Assembly (NCBI RefSeq): GCF_003003125.1
Contig: NZ_PVTZ01000007.1
Coordinates: 1-64,000, forward strand
Length of the DNA stretch: 64,000 bases
Direction: 5' to 3'
From: Laceyella sediminis
Lineage (GTDB): Bacteria > Bacillota > Bacilli > Thermoactinomycetales > Thermoactinomycetaceae
Shown here: positions 46,263 to 55,485 of the stretch, piece after piece
Layout of the letters: the number at the start of each line of letters is the position of its first letter
Position numbering within the stretch: position 1 is the stretch's first letter
Notes under the pieces: generated by a model
The model's database searches: none
The model's input: the letters and a program-made list of their open reading frames with translations, nothing else
What the model was told of the DNA's origin: nothing
Made by a program: the position numbers and the translations under genes

Positions 46263-46314
46263 AAGGCGTGTTCCAGGGAAACGGTATTTCCACCGCTTCC
46301 ACGGAACACGCCTT
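46263..46314. terminator. Hairpin between recQ and the MBL-fold gene
   Basis: AAGGCGTGTTCC (46263-46274) pairs with GGAACACGCCTT (46303-46314) around a 28-base loop. It lies between converging stops. Confidence 0.6.
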
Positions 46315-46333
46315 AAATACACCAAAGCAAGCG

Positions 46334-47263
46334 TTATGACATGCTGACTTTATCCTTGACCAGCACATAAACCTCCCCATGTTTCGTGATGACGATCCGA
46401 TTCCGTTGCTCTCCGCTGGCAGCGAGCAACCTCTCCAATGGCTCGTGCAAAGGCTCCTGCGACAACTTGATCGTATCCCAATGAATCGGCACCAACACAT
46501 TGGCTCCCGTATCGAGAAACATCTGCCACGCCTGTTCGGGGGTGCAATGTGCCCATTGGTATTTGTCCGGACTGTATGCACCGATAGGCATGAAACACAG
46601 ATCGATCTCCCCCCGTTCGCGTAGACGGTAAAAATCCGGGGTGTAGGCGGTGTCTCCCGGAAAGAAGATCCGCGTGTCCCGCTTTTCAATTAAATACCCG
46701 GTATACCCATAATCCACATTCCATGGATAACGATTTCCCCAATGCTTCACCGGCACCGCTTTAATGGTCAGGCTGCATTCGCTGAGCTTAACTTCCTCTT
46801 CCCCACTCAATTCCACAATTCGCCGGCATGGCAAACCTTTTAACAGCTTGGACGTGTTTTTGGGCACGACCATCAGCACATCAGGGTGTGCCAGCTGCTT
46901 TAACGTGGGGATATCAAAATGGTCAAAATGGGCGTGGGATAACAGGATCACATCTACTCGTCCCAAGTCATCGTAAGTGACCGCTGGTTCAACATGACGG
47001 CGAGGACCGATCTGCCAATCGCCGATCCCCAGCTGCTGCCCAACACGTCTTCCTAGCACCGGATCTGTGATCACTTTCACCCCGTATATATTCATCAGTA
47101 CGGTCGAGTGCCCAATCCAACCAACCGTCACTTCTTCCGCAGACCACTCGGCCGGCTTGAGCGACCGGTCTGGCTTCACCAACCGCGTCTGCCGCTTGGC
47201 CCGGCGAACCGACAGCACCGCAACCAATGCCGCTATGAGCATAAACCACAGAAAAAGGCTCAT
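46334..47263 (-). CDS. MBL-fold metal-dependent hydrolase with an N-terminal membrane helix
   Basis: 309 residues. A hydrophobic helix (about 3-20) followed by basic residues anchors it with the domain probably inside. The metallo-beta-lactamase core has HSTVLMN, SHAHFDHFD, FFPGDTAYTPDF, MPIGAYSPD and PIHWDT, the pattern of NAPE-PLD/UlaG-like lactonases and phosphodiesterases. The substrate is unknown. Converges with recQ. Confidence 0.88.
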   Translation of the reverse strand: MSLFLWFMLIAALVAVLSVRRAKRQTRLVKPDRSLKPAEWSAEEVTVGWIGHSTVLMNIYGVKVITDPVLGRRVGQQLGIGDWQIGPRRHVEPAVTYDDLGRVDVILLSHAHFDHFDIPTLKQLAHPDVLMVVPKNTSKLLKGLPCRRIVELSGEEEVKLSECSLTIKAVPVKHWGNRYPWNVDYGYTGYLIEKRDTRIFFPGDTAYTPDFYRLRERGEIDLCFMPIGAYSPDKYQWAHCTPEQAWQMFLDTGANVLVPIHWDTIKLSQEPLHEPLERLLAASGEQRNRIVITKHGEVYVLVKDKVSMS

Positions 47264-47447
47264 GTTCCCATCCCCTGCTTTTTATATTTTTTTTTACCAT
47301 AACCCATTTCGATTAACCCATTATGCATATAAAATGAAACATTCATATAAATAAGGCAAGTCTCTTGGATGATGTGTTTATCCACTTATTTATGTTAACC
47401 TAAACAGAGATGCATCTATTATCACAACAGAAAGAGTGTCATCCATT

Positions 47448-48251
47448 ATGATCCGTTTATTTGTGAGTGACTTAGACAACACCTTATTCAATGACAAAAA
47501 AACTGTGAATCCGGAGGACAAAGAAGCCTTAATGGCACTTGTCGACGCTGGGGTGCAAGTCTGCCTCGCCTCTGGGCGCATGGATAAAGAATTGGTTAGC
47601 GTGATGAACGAACTGCAAGGAGAGTTCCACCGCATCAGCCAAAATGGCGCGTTCATCTATGACACGAATAATCAACGCCTGTATTCCGCCCACTTCGACG
47701 GGGACACGGCCCGCGAGTTGTTCCGCATCGCCGAACCATATCAGCTTGTTGGCTTCATTAGCCAGGAAGATGGCATGTTTGTACCGCGCAAAAGTGAGTT
47801 GGTTCAACAGATCGAAACACAGATGCGCATGCCGATCGAAGAACGGTCCGATGTGCTCGACTGCCTAGGTACCTCCATTTTCGCCAGCAAGCTATGCTAC
47901 ATCGGCGACATGGACGAAATCAAAAAGTTGGAAGCCACAGTGAAAGAACATTTCGCCGACAGGGTTGACTCCTTCATTTCCGACCGGCATTGCATCGATT
48001 TCATGCCTCCTGGCGTCTCCAAAGGGGTTGGTCTCAAACGGCTGATCGATCACTTAGGCATTAAAGAAGAAGAAGTGGCCTGCATCGGTGATTCCTACAA
48101 TGACATCTCCATGCTCCGACTGACGAAGCACAGCTTTGCGATGGCGGTCGCCGATGCCGCAGTGAAACAGGAAGCAACCCATACCGTAGCCTCTGTAGCG
48201 GAAGCAGCCCGCTGGGTATTGGCGTACAACAACCAAATCTCAGCGAAATGA
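47448..48251 (+). CDS. Cof-type HAD phosphatase
   Basis: 267 residues. FVSDLDNTLF motif I, ASGR motif II, PPGVSKG lysine region and GDSYNDISML motif IV. It resembles the IIB Cof phosphatases such as YwtE/YkrA. ATG at 47448 begins the conserved domain; a GTG at 47436 is possible. Ribosome binding site is poor (AAAGAG). Followed by rnz. Confidence 0.88.
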   Translation: MIRLFVSDLDNTLFNDKKTVNPEDKEALMALVDAGVQVCLASGRMDKELVSVMNELQGEFHRISQNGAFIYDTNNQRLYSAHFDGDTARELFRIAEPYQLVGFISQEDGMFVPRKSELVQQIETQMRMPIEERSDVLDCLGTSIFASKLCYIGDMDEIKKLEATVKEHFADRVDSFISDRHCIDFMPPGVSKGVGLKRLIDHLGIKEEEVACIGDSYNDISMLRLTKHSFAMAVADAAVKQEATHTVASVAEAARWVLAYNNQISAK

Positions 48252-48305
48252 CCCCCTTCTTGCCTCATCGGTCTAAACATTCCTGTTGAAAGGAGGGATT
48301 GTACG

Positions 48306-49220
48306 ATGGAACTTCTGTTTTTGGGCACTGGCGCTGGCATCCCATCCAAACAGCGAAATGTTTCATCCCTCGCTCTCATCATGCCGGAGTACAAAGGAGA
48401 CACCTGGCTGTTTGATTGCGGTGAAGCCACCCAGCATCAAATACTTGAACATCCCGTCCGCTTAGGAAAAGTAAGCCGGATTTTTATCACCCACCTCCAT
48501 GGGGATCATATCTATGGGCTTCCCGGCGTATTGGGAAGCCGGAGCTTTCAAGGAGCCGAAATGCCATTGACTGTTTATGGCCCCAAAGGTTTGCGTTCCT
48601 TTATTGAAGTGGCGATGCAAACAAGTTGCACCTACTTGCGTTATCCCCTCACCATTCATGAAGTGGAAGCAGGGGACACATTTAAGGAAGGCCCCTTTAT
48701 GGTGACGGTGGGAAAATTGGACCACGGCATTCCCTGCTTCGGCTACCGATTGCAAGAAGATGAGCAACCCGGTGCTTTGGATATTGAGAAACTGAAAGCA
48801 GAAAGCATCCCGCCTGGCCCCCACTATCAAGAGATTAAACAGGGTAAAACGGTGACTCTCCCCGACGGGCGCGTCATCAATGGACAAGATTACATCCACC
48901 CCCCCAAACCGGGGCGCATCTTGGCCATCCTCGGAGACACCCGGCCAACTCCTTCCGCGGAAGCCTTGGCGCAACACGCTGATGTGTTGGTTCATGAGTC
49001 CACCTACGGGGCCGGTCAGGAAGAATTGGCCACCGCCCACCATCACTCCACATGTGTCCAAGCGGCCACTGTGGCCAAAAATGCCAACGCCAAAGCGCTG
49101 ATACTAACCCACATCAGTTCACGATTCATGGAAGAGGATCATGCGCAATTGTTGAAAGAAGCGCAAACAGTCTTCACTGCCGTACAGATCGCGCATGACG
49201 GGTTCCGGTATCAATTATGA
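48306..49220 (+). CDS. rnz: Ribonuclease Z
   Basis: 304 residues. GTGAGIPSKQRNVS start, HLHGDHIYGLPG metal motif, ILGDTRPT, HESTYG and LTHISSR are all present, plus the exosite region. It cuts the 3' trailer from tRNA precursors lacking CCA. ATG follows AAAGGAGGGA. Complete. Confidence 0.95.
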   Translation: MELLFLGTGAGIPSKQRNVSSLALIMPEYKGDTWLFDCGEATQHQILEHPVRLGKVSRIFITHLHGDHIYGLPGVLGSRSFQGAEMPLTVYGPKGLRSFIEVAMQTSCTYLRYPLTIHEVEAGDTFKEGPFMVTVGKLDHGIPCFGYRLQEDEQPGALDIEKLKAESIPPGPHYQEIKQGKTVTLPDGRVINGQDYIHPPKPGRILAILGDTRPTPSAEALAQHADVLVHESTYGAGQEELATAHHHSTCVQAATVAKNANAKALILTHISSRFMEEDHAQLLKEAQTVFTAVQIAHDGFRYQL

Positions 49221-49260
49221 GCGTTTCGTTGCCAGGCCATTCATTATATACCCGGCGAAG

Positions 49261-49293
49261 ACAGGCGCCTATCGATGAGGCGCCTGTTTTTTT
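49261..49293 (+). terminator. Terminator of rnz
   Basis: ACAGGCGCC-T pairs with A-GGCGCCTGT, followed by a run of seven T. Confidence 0.88.
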
Positions 49294-49378
49294 ACAGGAG
49301 CGGCTTTTGTCTTAACCGCAAACGTTTTGGTAAAATATATCAATAAGGCATCCATCACACAAAGGAGGAGAATGCCCC

Positions 49379-51070
49379 ATGCGCCGCCATCCCTTCGGGG
49401 TATCTTTGTTTAGCCTGCTTCTGGCCTGCTTGATGCCGGTTCCCGTTCTCGCCGCTTACGCTCCTTTATCAGAGAAAGAAAGCAAGCCACTCCCGTCCGC
49501 CAAGCGAGTGAATGACGCCCTCCCGGCGAGCTGGGATTTCCCCCTTCCCACTAGCCCGATCTTACGTGCGGGCCCGCCATCAGCAGCAGGAGTGCGAAAC
49601 GAACCGCTACGAGCGTTGGACACCGCCCTGAACCGGGCCATCGAACAAAACCATATGCCCGGTGCGGTGATGTTGATCGCCCGCCGCGGTGTCATCGTCA
49701 AGCACCAAGCGTACGGCTATGCCGCCAAGTACCGTGATTCCTCACGAACCCCTCTCGCCCAACCCGTTCCCATGACCAAACATACCCTGTTTGACGTGGC
49801 TTCCATCAGTAAAATCTTCACCGCCATCGCCGTGATGAAACTCTATGAACAAGGCAAGTTCGCACTCGATGATCCCGTAAGCCGCTACATTCCCGAATTC
49901 GCGGCAAACGGCAAAGCGACCGTCACCATCAAGCAATTACTGACGCACACATCTGGATTCCGCCCCGGCCTTCCCTTATATCAGATGGGCCGCAACCGGG
50001 ATGACCGCCTGCAAGAAGTGTTCCGTTGCCCGCTCGACCATGCTCCCGGAAGCACCTATGTATACAGCGACCTCAACATGATCACGTTGGGCGCTCTGGT
50101 AGAACGCCTCACTGGCAAGCGACTGGATCAATATGTGAAAGAAACGATCACAGGGCCCTTGGGAATGGTTGATACAATGTACAATCCACCCGCATCTCTC
50201 AAGCACCGCATCGCCGCTACCGAATACCAGTCCAATCCCGACCGCGGGCTGGTTTGGGGTCAAGTACATGACGAAAACGCCGCTTCCTTGGATGGCGTGG
50301 CGGGCCATGCCGGTGTATTCTCTACAGCCACCGACTTGGCCAAGTTGGCCCATCTCTTCCTATTACGCGGCCGATACGGCACCACCCGCATCTTGGATGA
50401 ACAGACCGTGGCCTTAATGGAACACAACTTCAACACCGACTTTCCCGGTGATGACCACGGCCTTGGTTGGGAGCTGAATCAAGGATGGTACATGGACGCC
50501 CTCGCTAGTCCCCATACCGTTGGCCATACTGGTTTTACTGGTACTTCCCTCGTCGTCAACCGGGAGCAAGCCACCATCGCCATTCTGTTGACCAATCGGG
50601 TACATCCCACCCGACAAACGCCTTCACTTAACCCGGTTCGGAGGGAAGCGGCTCGGTTGGCCGCTGACGCCATTCCAGTCGCCATGCGGAGGCCGGCTTG
50701 GTTCGCAGGCTACGGCGATGGGTTGAACCGCACGCTGACAGCCCATCTGCCAGCCTCGGCCGCCAAAAAAACATTATCCTTCGCCACTTGGCATCATCTC
50801 GAAACCAATGCCGATTTTGGCATTGTCGAAACATCTGCGGACGGTAAGACTTGGCAACCCTTGCATTCGGTCACTGGAAGGAGTGCAGGCTGGAAGCGGG
50901 TCAGCTTGCCCCTGCCTACCAACGCCCGCTACCTCCGCTTCCGCTATCAGACGGATGTCTCGATCAACGGGCGGGGGTGGTATGTCGACCAACCCACTGT
51001 CAAGCTAGAAAACGGCGAGATACGCCCTTTGCAAATGACAGGAATGGAATGGCAACGAAGAGAACATTAA
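49379..51070 (+). CDS. Secreted serine hydrolase (beta-lactamase/DD-peptidase fold) with extra C-terminal domain
   Basis: 563 residues. Signal peptide 1-25 (cleavage near VLA-AYA). The class-C beta-lactamase-like fold has SISKIF (SxxK, nucleophile Ser), YSDLNM (Y-x-N-like) and HTGFTG. The C-terminal about 130 residues (LNRTLTAHLPAS, DFGIVETSADGKTW, RFRYQTDVSINGRGWYVD) resemble the jelly-roll domain of immune-inhibitor-A peptidases. It probably acts on peptidoglycan or a D-amino-acid peptide outside the cell; beta-lactam resistance is not implied. ATG follows AAAGGAGGAG. Confidence 0.88.
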   Translation: MRRHPFGVSLFSLLLACLMPVPVLAAYAPLSEKESKPLPSAKRVNDALPASWDFPLPTSPILRAGPPSAAGVRNEPLRALDTALNRAIEQNHMPGAVMLIARRGVIVKHQAYGYAAKYRDSSRTPLAQPVPMTKHTLFDVASISKIFTAIAVMKLYEQGKFALDDPVSRYIPEFAANGKATVTIKQLLTHTSGFRPGLPLYQMGRNRDDRLQEVFRCPLDHAPGSTYVYSDLNMITLGALVERLTGKRLDQYVKETITGPLGMVDTMYNPPASLKHRIAATEYQSNPDRGLVWGQVHDENAASLDGVAGHAGVFSTATDLAKLAHLFLLRGRYGTTRILDEQTVALMEHNFNTDFPGDDHGLGWELNQGWYMDALASPHTVGHTGFTGTSLVVNREQATIAILLTNRVHPTRQTPSLNPVRREAARLAADAIPVAMRRPAWFAGYGDGLNRTLTAHLPASAAKKTLSFATWHHLETNADFGIVETSADGKTWQPLHSVTGRSAGWKRVSLPLPTNARYLRFRYQTDVSINGRGWYVDQPTVKLENGEIRPLQMTGMEWQRREH

Positions 51071-51075
51071 ACAAA

Positions 51076-51102
51076 GCCCCTTCTGCGACCGCAAGAAGGG
51101 GC
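51076..51102. terminator. Terminator between the serine hydrolase and MFS genes
   Basis: GCCCCTTCT pairs with AGAAGGGGC; the minus strand continues into TTTGTTT, serving the leftward MFS gene. Confidence 0.75.
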
Positions 51103-51110
51103 CACTCCAG

Positions 51111-52313
51111 TTAGCCAATCTGCTTTTCCTGTACAGGTAGGGAGGAGGATTCGGAGGCCTCCGCGTGCCGGTATACGAGTGCCAATAGCACAAAGGCGGC
51201 CAGAGAAGCGGAAATCAGGTAAAACAGGGCATGTCCTCCCCACCCTTTGATGAGCAGTCCACCCGTATAGGGCCCTAGCATGCTCCCTAAGCTGAAATGA
51301 ACGGAGGCGATCATATTCGCTGTAGGGAGGTAACGGGAAGGCAACAGATCTGTCACATAAGCCAGCCCCAAGGAAAAAATGGAACCGATCAATCCACCGA
51401 TGAGGGAGAAAGCAACAAACAAAGCCCAGGCGTTGGGCATCAGATGAGGGATGAGGAACATGCCTACGGCCCCCAAGGCACACACGGCCATGAGCAACCG
51501 TTTGCGGCCGATTTTATCGCCCAAGATGCCAAGCGGAATCTGGAAGACCAAACTTCCCCACACAAAGGCGGAAATCAACACGGAAATCCATCCTTTGGAA
51601 ATGCCCTCGCGCAGTCCGATCACTGGGAAGTTGCCCGCCAGCGACGCTTCCAAAAAACCGTACAACATTGCTGGACACAAAGCGACCAAGCCGATCCGGT
51701 ACACCACGGCGACATGATGTTTGGCCGCCTTCTCTTCCCTTTTTTCGCTGGTGACCTTCTCTTGGTCTTCTTTCAATTGCATCGCCAAGCCAATCGTAAC
51801 GACCAAAAGCGCAAACATCGTCCACACAGGGACATTTTCGCCTAGCGACAGCAAATTCAGACCCAACGGGCCGATCCCAAACCCCAACCCGTAGAAGAAC
51901 CCGTATTGGGAAATACGCTTTCCTCGTTCATTCGGCAGTGCGGTTGAGGTAATCCACAATTGGGTAGCATAATGTAGAAAACTGTCTCCAATCCCCACCG
52001 TGAACCGCAAAGCGCTCCACACCCAGATATTGGTGAATAAGGGGATCAATCCAACCGCCACGGTGGTGATGCTAAGGCCCAACAAGATCATCTTTTTGTA
52101 GCCGTAACGCCCAACCATCCACGCGCACAGCGGTGAGGCAATCATGATGCCCACGTACAGCGCGGCTGCGCTCAGTCCGTTAACATCCGCGCTGACGCCC
52201 CGCTCCTCCAAGAACGTCGTCAGCAAAGGAATCAGCAAGCCTTGTGTCGACCCGGTAATACATACGACAAAAACCAATATGTAAAACCGTTTCATTGACC
52301 ATGTTTGACTCAT
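51111..52313 (-). CDS. Major facilitator superfamily transporter
   Basis: About 400 residues with twelve predicted helices in two six-helix halves separated by a basic cytoplasmic loop (KEDQEKVTSEKREEKAAKHH). GRYGYKK in loop 2-3 and GDKIGRK in the second half are the MFS signature. The substrate is unknown; relatives are efflux-type. Starts at GTG 52328 or ATG 52313 are both plausible. Divergent from mscS. Confidence 0.88.
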   Translation of the reverse strand: MSQTWSMKRFYILVFVVCITGSTQGLLIPLLTTFLEERGVSADVNGLSAAALYVGIMIASPLCAWMVGRYGYKKMILLGLSITTVAVGLIPLFTNIWVWSALRFTVGIGDSFLHYATQLWITSTALPNERGKRISQYGFFYGLGFGIGPLGLNLLSLGENVPVWTMFALLVVTIGLAMQLKEDQEKVTSEKREEKAAKHHVAVVYRIGLVALCPAMLYGFLEASLAGNFPVIGLREGISKGWISVLISAFVWGSLVFQIPLGILGDKIGRKRLLMAVCALGAVGMFLIPHLMPNAWALFVAFSLIGGLIGSIFSLGLAYVTDLLPSRYLPTANMIASVHFSLGSMLGPYTGGLLIKGWGGHALFYLISASLAAFVLLALVYRHAEASESSSLPVQEKQIG

Positions 52314-52410
52314 ATCAACATCAGCCACCTTTTCATCATCTCCGCAAAGGATTATAGTGCTTGACAGGAAAATTAGCAATACGAAATAAAATTAGACAGG
52401 AGGAACCCCA

Positions 52411-53214
52411 TTGTTTACAACTTTTTCAGCCAATGGCCTATTCAGCGGCGTCTTTGGTTCAATCATCAAAGCGATGATCATCCTGGTCTTGGCCGGCATC
52501 GCCTACGCCGTCCTTAAACAAGTGATCATTCGCGCAACCGTGTCTAGCAAACGCTTGAACAAAGGCACCCAGCAACGCATTCAAACTATCCAAAGCCTCT
52601 TGGTAAACATCGCTTCCTATGTGATTTTCTTCATCGCTTTGGTTTCCATCTTGCCTGAATTCGGCATCAATATATCCGCTCTGCTCGCCAGTGCTGGCGT
52701 TTTGGGACTGGCCATCGGGTTCGGAGCCAAAGACTTGGTCAGCGACATCGTCACCGGTTTCTTCATGTTGATGGAAGACCAAGTGCATGTGGGGGAAGAA
52801 ATTACGGTAAACGGTTTTAGCGGCACCGTGGAGCATGTGGGCCTGCGGACGCTCAAACTTCGTTCAGCCAACGGTGACCTCCATTTCCTGCTCAACCGCG
52901 ACATCAAATCGCTCACCAACCACTCCCGTGGCGTGATGCAAGCCACCGTCGATCTCCCCTTGCCCGCTGACATCGATGTGGAAAAAATGATCGCATACTT
53001 AGAAGAGACGTGCCGCAAAATGAAACACCACATCCCGGCAATTGTTGAGGGGCCCACCGTGTTAGGAGTGGAAAATATCAACACAACCGAAACCGTGATT
53101 CGCGTCTACGCCCGCACGGAAAACGGAGAACAGGCGCGCGTGGAGCGGGAAATGCGCAAAGAACTGAAGATGGCGCTGGACCAAAGTGAATTCGCTAAAG
53201 TCAGCGCAACCTAG
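52411..53214 (+). CDS. Small-conductance mechanosensitive channel (MscS family, YkuT-like)
   Basis: 267 residues. Three membrane helices, the last with the glycine/alanine-rich gate helix (LLASAGVLGLAIGFGAKDLVSD), followed by the beta domain (VGEEITVNGFSGTVEHVGLRTLKLR) and a C-terminal domain. Opens under membrane tension to release osmolytes. TTG start at 52411 is supported by AGGAGGAACCCCA. Size fits B. subtilis YkuT. Confidence 0.93.
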   Translation: MFTTFSANGLFSGVFGSIIKAMIILVLAGIAYAVLKQVIIRATVSSKRLNKGTQQRIQTIQSLLVNIASYVIFFIALVSILPEFGINISALLASAGVLGLAIGFGAKDLVSDIVTGFFMLMEDQVHVGEEITVNGFSGTVEHVGLRTLKLRSANGDLHFLLNRDIKSLTNHSRGVMQATVDLPLPADIDVEKMIAYLEETCRKMKHHIPAIVEGPTVLGVENINTTETVIRVYARTENGEQARVEREMRKELKMALDQSEFAKVSAT

Positions 53215-53316
53215 GCCGCACGCAAAAGGCATGTATCGGCAAACGTCTCCTCTTTTCTGCGGATATTGGCTATAATAAGACTATTACCAATTGTGTTGCG
53301 GAAAGGAGAGGGGTTT

Positions 53317-53532
53317 ATGTATCATATGACCGTGTATAGTGAAAACGGGGAAGTATTGATTGACCAAGCCGTGGAAGCCGCGACAGATGCCGCTGCCAAA
53401 CAGGAAGCACACCGACTCTTGCAAGAAAAAGGTTACGAGACAAAACCACATCGCGTCTTCCATCGCACAGGTCGCCTAGTCATGTTTAAGCCGCACCAAT
53501 TCGACACCAAAACAAGCAAAGCCACAATCTGA
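53317..53532 (+). CDS. Small YhzD-like protein
   Basis: 71 residues from an ATG preceded by AAAGGAGAGG. The sequence MTVYSENGEVLIDQAVEAATD and KQEAHRLLQEKGYE followed by GRLVMFKPH recalls the small YhzD-type proteins of Bacillales (beta strand, alpha helix, beta strand). No function is known. Followed by a terminator. Confidence 0.6.
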   Translation: MYHMTVYSENGEVLIDQAVEAATDAAAKQEAHRLLQEKGYETKPHRVFHRTGRLVMFKPHQFDTKTSKATI

Positions 53533-53544
53533 TCCAATCCGTCC

Positions 53545-53571
53545 AAAATCCCCGCTCTTGCCGGGGATTTT
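53545..53571 (+). terminator. Terminator of the YhzD-like gene
   Basis: AAAATCCCCG (53545-53554) pairs with CGGGGATTTT (53562-53571), flanked by T's. Confidence 0.85.
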
Positions 53572-53590
53572 GACTTTGGTTGGAGCTAAA

Positions 53591-53727
53591 CTAGGGCGTG
53601 TCTGATGAATAGGCCAGCGGCTCCAAAACCATTTTCTCATTCGCTTCACTTGCGCATCGGCGCTCCTCGAAAAAAGGTTTTTCCGCCGCTTCTTCCCCAC
53701 CCACTTGATTTGCCAGACACACCCTAG
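53591..53727. mobile_element. MITE-like inverted-repeat element, copy 1
   Basis: 137 bp starting CTAGGGCGTGTCTGATGAAT and ending ATTTGCCAGACACACCCTAG. The ends are inverted repeats (about 15 of 20 matching), and the outer CTAG is present on both sides and may be the target duplication. No coding capacity. The copy at 58720 shares almost all of its sequence. TIR and CTAG/YTAR-type target resemble IS5-family ends. It fills the gap between the YhzD-like gene terminator and the protease promoter; the remaining 180 bp of that gap show nothing further. Confidence 0.75.
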
Positions 53728-53909
53728 ATTGCCGCTTTGACAAACCCGTTTCCATTCTCACTCCATAGGTCACAAAAACGTAAACAATTAGCAGAACATT
53801 CGGATTGTATATATTTACCATATTCCCTATAATATTCATATCGTTAATTCATTCCCTACTCACCGTCTCCGCCCCCATGACCCAATTCCCTTAAAGGAGT
53901 GATTCATTC

Positions 53910-54854
53910 ATGTTGCACAAGAAACAGCTGTTTGCGTTAGCTGCCTCCTTGTCATTCGTTTGCGCCATCGTCTTTTCATCCAGCGGCTCTGCCGTTTATG
54001 CGACGGTTACAGAAGCCCCATCCCCCCACACCCCCGTTTCCAACAAAGGCGCCACCATTCAGCCCGTCCCATACGGCAAAGACACAGTCAAACAACGCTT
54101 CGGGGCTTACACCAAAGGGCACAAGGGCACCCAAGAACGGCGCGATCTCACAGCCTCCCCATCTGAAACCAAACCAGACGGCGGCGCTGGTACAGAATCG
54201 ATCATCGGCGCAGACAACCGCACCCGAGTCACCAACACAGCCGTCTACCCCTATAGCGCCATTGTACATATCGTCAGCGACATCGGTGGATGTACTGGTT
54301 GGATGATCGGTCCGGACACCGTGGCCACTGCTGGCCATTGCTTGTATGATCCCAACGAAGACAAATGGGCCTCCTTTGCTACCGTCTATCCGGGAAGAGA
54401 CGGCGACCACCTTCCCTATGGCTCCGCCGATGGCGTGGAATTCTTCTCCGTGATCGGCTGGGTACATGACGGCAACACCAACTATGATTATGGTGCGATC
54501 AAGCTGGACAAACGCATCGGCGACTCCACCGGTTGGTTCGGATACCGATACCAATCCAGCTCCATGAACGGAACGGCTGAAAACATCAGCGGCTATCCCG
54601 GCGACAAACCATACGGAACCCAATGGCAACACGCCGATCGTATTCGCGAAACACACAAACACAAGCTGTTATACGCCAACGACACCTATGGCGGCCAAAG
54701 CGGCTCTCCTGTTTACCAAAACAGCTATGCCTATTGCGGCGTCTGCTCCATCGCGATCCATACCAACGGTGTGTACGGCGGCTCCAGCTATAACCGCGGC
54801 ACGAGAATCACAAAAGAAGTTTTCGAAAATTTGAACACCTGGAAAGCGCAATGA
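53910..54854 (+). CDS. Secreted glutamyl endopeptidase (S1B, Blase/Mpr-like)
   Basis: 314 residues. Signal peptide about 1-32, a propeptide to about 96, then a mature domain starting near GADNRTRVTNT. Catalytic His (TVATAGHC), Asp (NYDYGAIK) and Ser (GGQSGSP) are present, with the disulfide-type cysteines CTGWMIGP...GHC and CGVC, and HTNGVYGGSSYNRGTRIT near the end. The mature region closely resembles the B. licheniformis glutamyl-specific protease. It cleaves extracellular proteins after Glu. ATG follows TTAAAGGAGTG. Confidence 0.95.
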   Translation: MLHKKQLFALAASLSFVCAIVFSSSGSAVYATVTEAPSPHTPVSNKGATIQPVPYGKDTVKQRFGAYTKGHKGTQERRDLTASPSETKPDGGAGTESIIGADNRTRVTNTAVYPYSAIVHIVSDIGGCTGWMIGPDTVATAGHCLYDPNEDKWASFATVYPGRDGDHLPYGSADGVEFFSVIGWVHDGNTNYDYGAIKLDKRIGDSTGWFGYRYQSSSMNGTAENISGYPGDKPYGTQWQHADRIRETHKHKLLYANDTYGGQSGSPVYQNSYAYCGVCSIAIHTNGVYGGSSYNRGTRITKEVFENLNTWKAQ

Positions 54855-54861
54855 CGTCTAT

Positions 54862-54897
54862 AAGATAGGGTGGGAGTTTCCCCTCTATCTTTTTTTG
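54862..54897 (+). terminator. Terminator of the glutamyl endopeptidase gene
   Basis: AAGATAG pairs with CTATCTT, with an inner GGG/CCC stem, followed by a seven-T run. Confidence 0.8.
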
Positions 54898-54916
54898 TTA
54901 AAGGAGGATCATGATC

Positions 54917-55300
54917 ATGAACCTTACACGCTTCTCCAGCTTCTTCCTCTCCCTGCTTTCAATCAGCATGCTGGTCAGCGCTGGATGCAACAATCTCAGC
55001 GGAGACGCGCCCAATCCCCAGCCGGGACAACGCATCACTGTCACGGGCACTGTCGTGGACACAGACGGACATCCGATCGCCCAAGTCCTTGTCATGCCTG
55101 AACCCGCCGACGACAAAAGCGGACCCATTCCCGAAATCGCCGTCTACACTGACGCGGAAGGCCGTTTCTCCTGGACGGTTCCTCCTGGCACGTATGACTT
55201 TGTCTTTCGCAAGCCAGGATACGCCCTTCACAAGGAGCGGGTACAAGCCATACCTGGCAAACAAGCGCCCCACCTGCGGGTGCAACTCAAACCGAATTGA
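54917..55300 (+). CDS. Lipoprotein with a carboxypeptidase-regulatory-like domain (paralogue 1)
   Basis: 127 residues. Signal sequence and lipobox-like end LVSAGC (slightly atypical at -3). The rest is one Ig-like CarboxypepD_reg domain: VTGTVVDTDGHPIAQVLVMPEPA, YTDAEGRFSWTVPPGTYDFVFRKPGY, HLRVQLKPN. Such domains bind surfaces or partners and have no catalytic site. Second ATG at 54917 fits GGAGG spacing best; 54911 possible. Paralogue of the gene at 55486. Confidence 0.78.
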   Translation: MNLTRFSSFFLSLLSISMLVSAGCNNLSGDAPNPQPGQRITVTGTVVDTDGHPIAQVLVMPEPADDKSGPIPEIAVYTDAEGRFSWTVPPGTYDFVFRKPGYALHKERVQAIPGKQAPHLRVQLKPN

Positions 55301-55310
55301 TCCGCAAAAA

Positions 55311-55342
55311 TTCCCCGTTTTCTAGAACCAGAAAACGGGGAA
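55311..55342 (+). terminator. Terminator between the two lipoprotein genes
   Basis: TTCCCCGTTTTCT (55311-55323) pairs with AGAAAACGGGGAA (55330-55342). Confidence 0.8.
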
Positions 55343-55485
55343 CTGCTTTTATCGTGAGCAAAAGTAGGATGTATCGTGTTTACATCTTAAGGAAACTCAG
55401 ATAACGTTGAACATATTGCTCCTCTCCGTTAGGCCTTTTCCATCCATGATTCCAAACCACTTCATCTTGAAAGGAGATAAAAACA

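Noticed and set aside
49379-51070. Serine hydrolase as an antibiotic-resistance beta-lactamase
   Set aside because: The SxxK fold is shared with peptidases and esterases. The extra domain and general context give no evidence for beta-lactam hydrolysis.
53591-53839. Minus-strand frame reading RVCLANQVGGEEAAEKPFFEE across MITE copy 1
   Set aside because: It arises from the inverted-repeat element itself. The same string appears with changes at copy 2 and has no start signal of its own.
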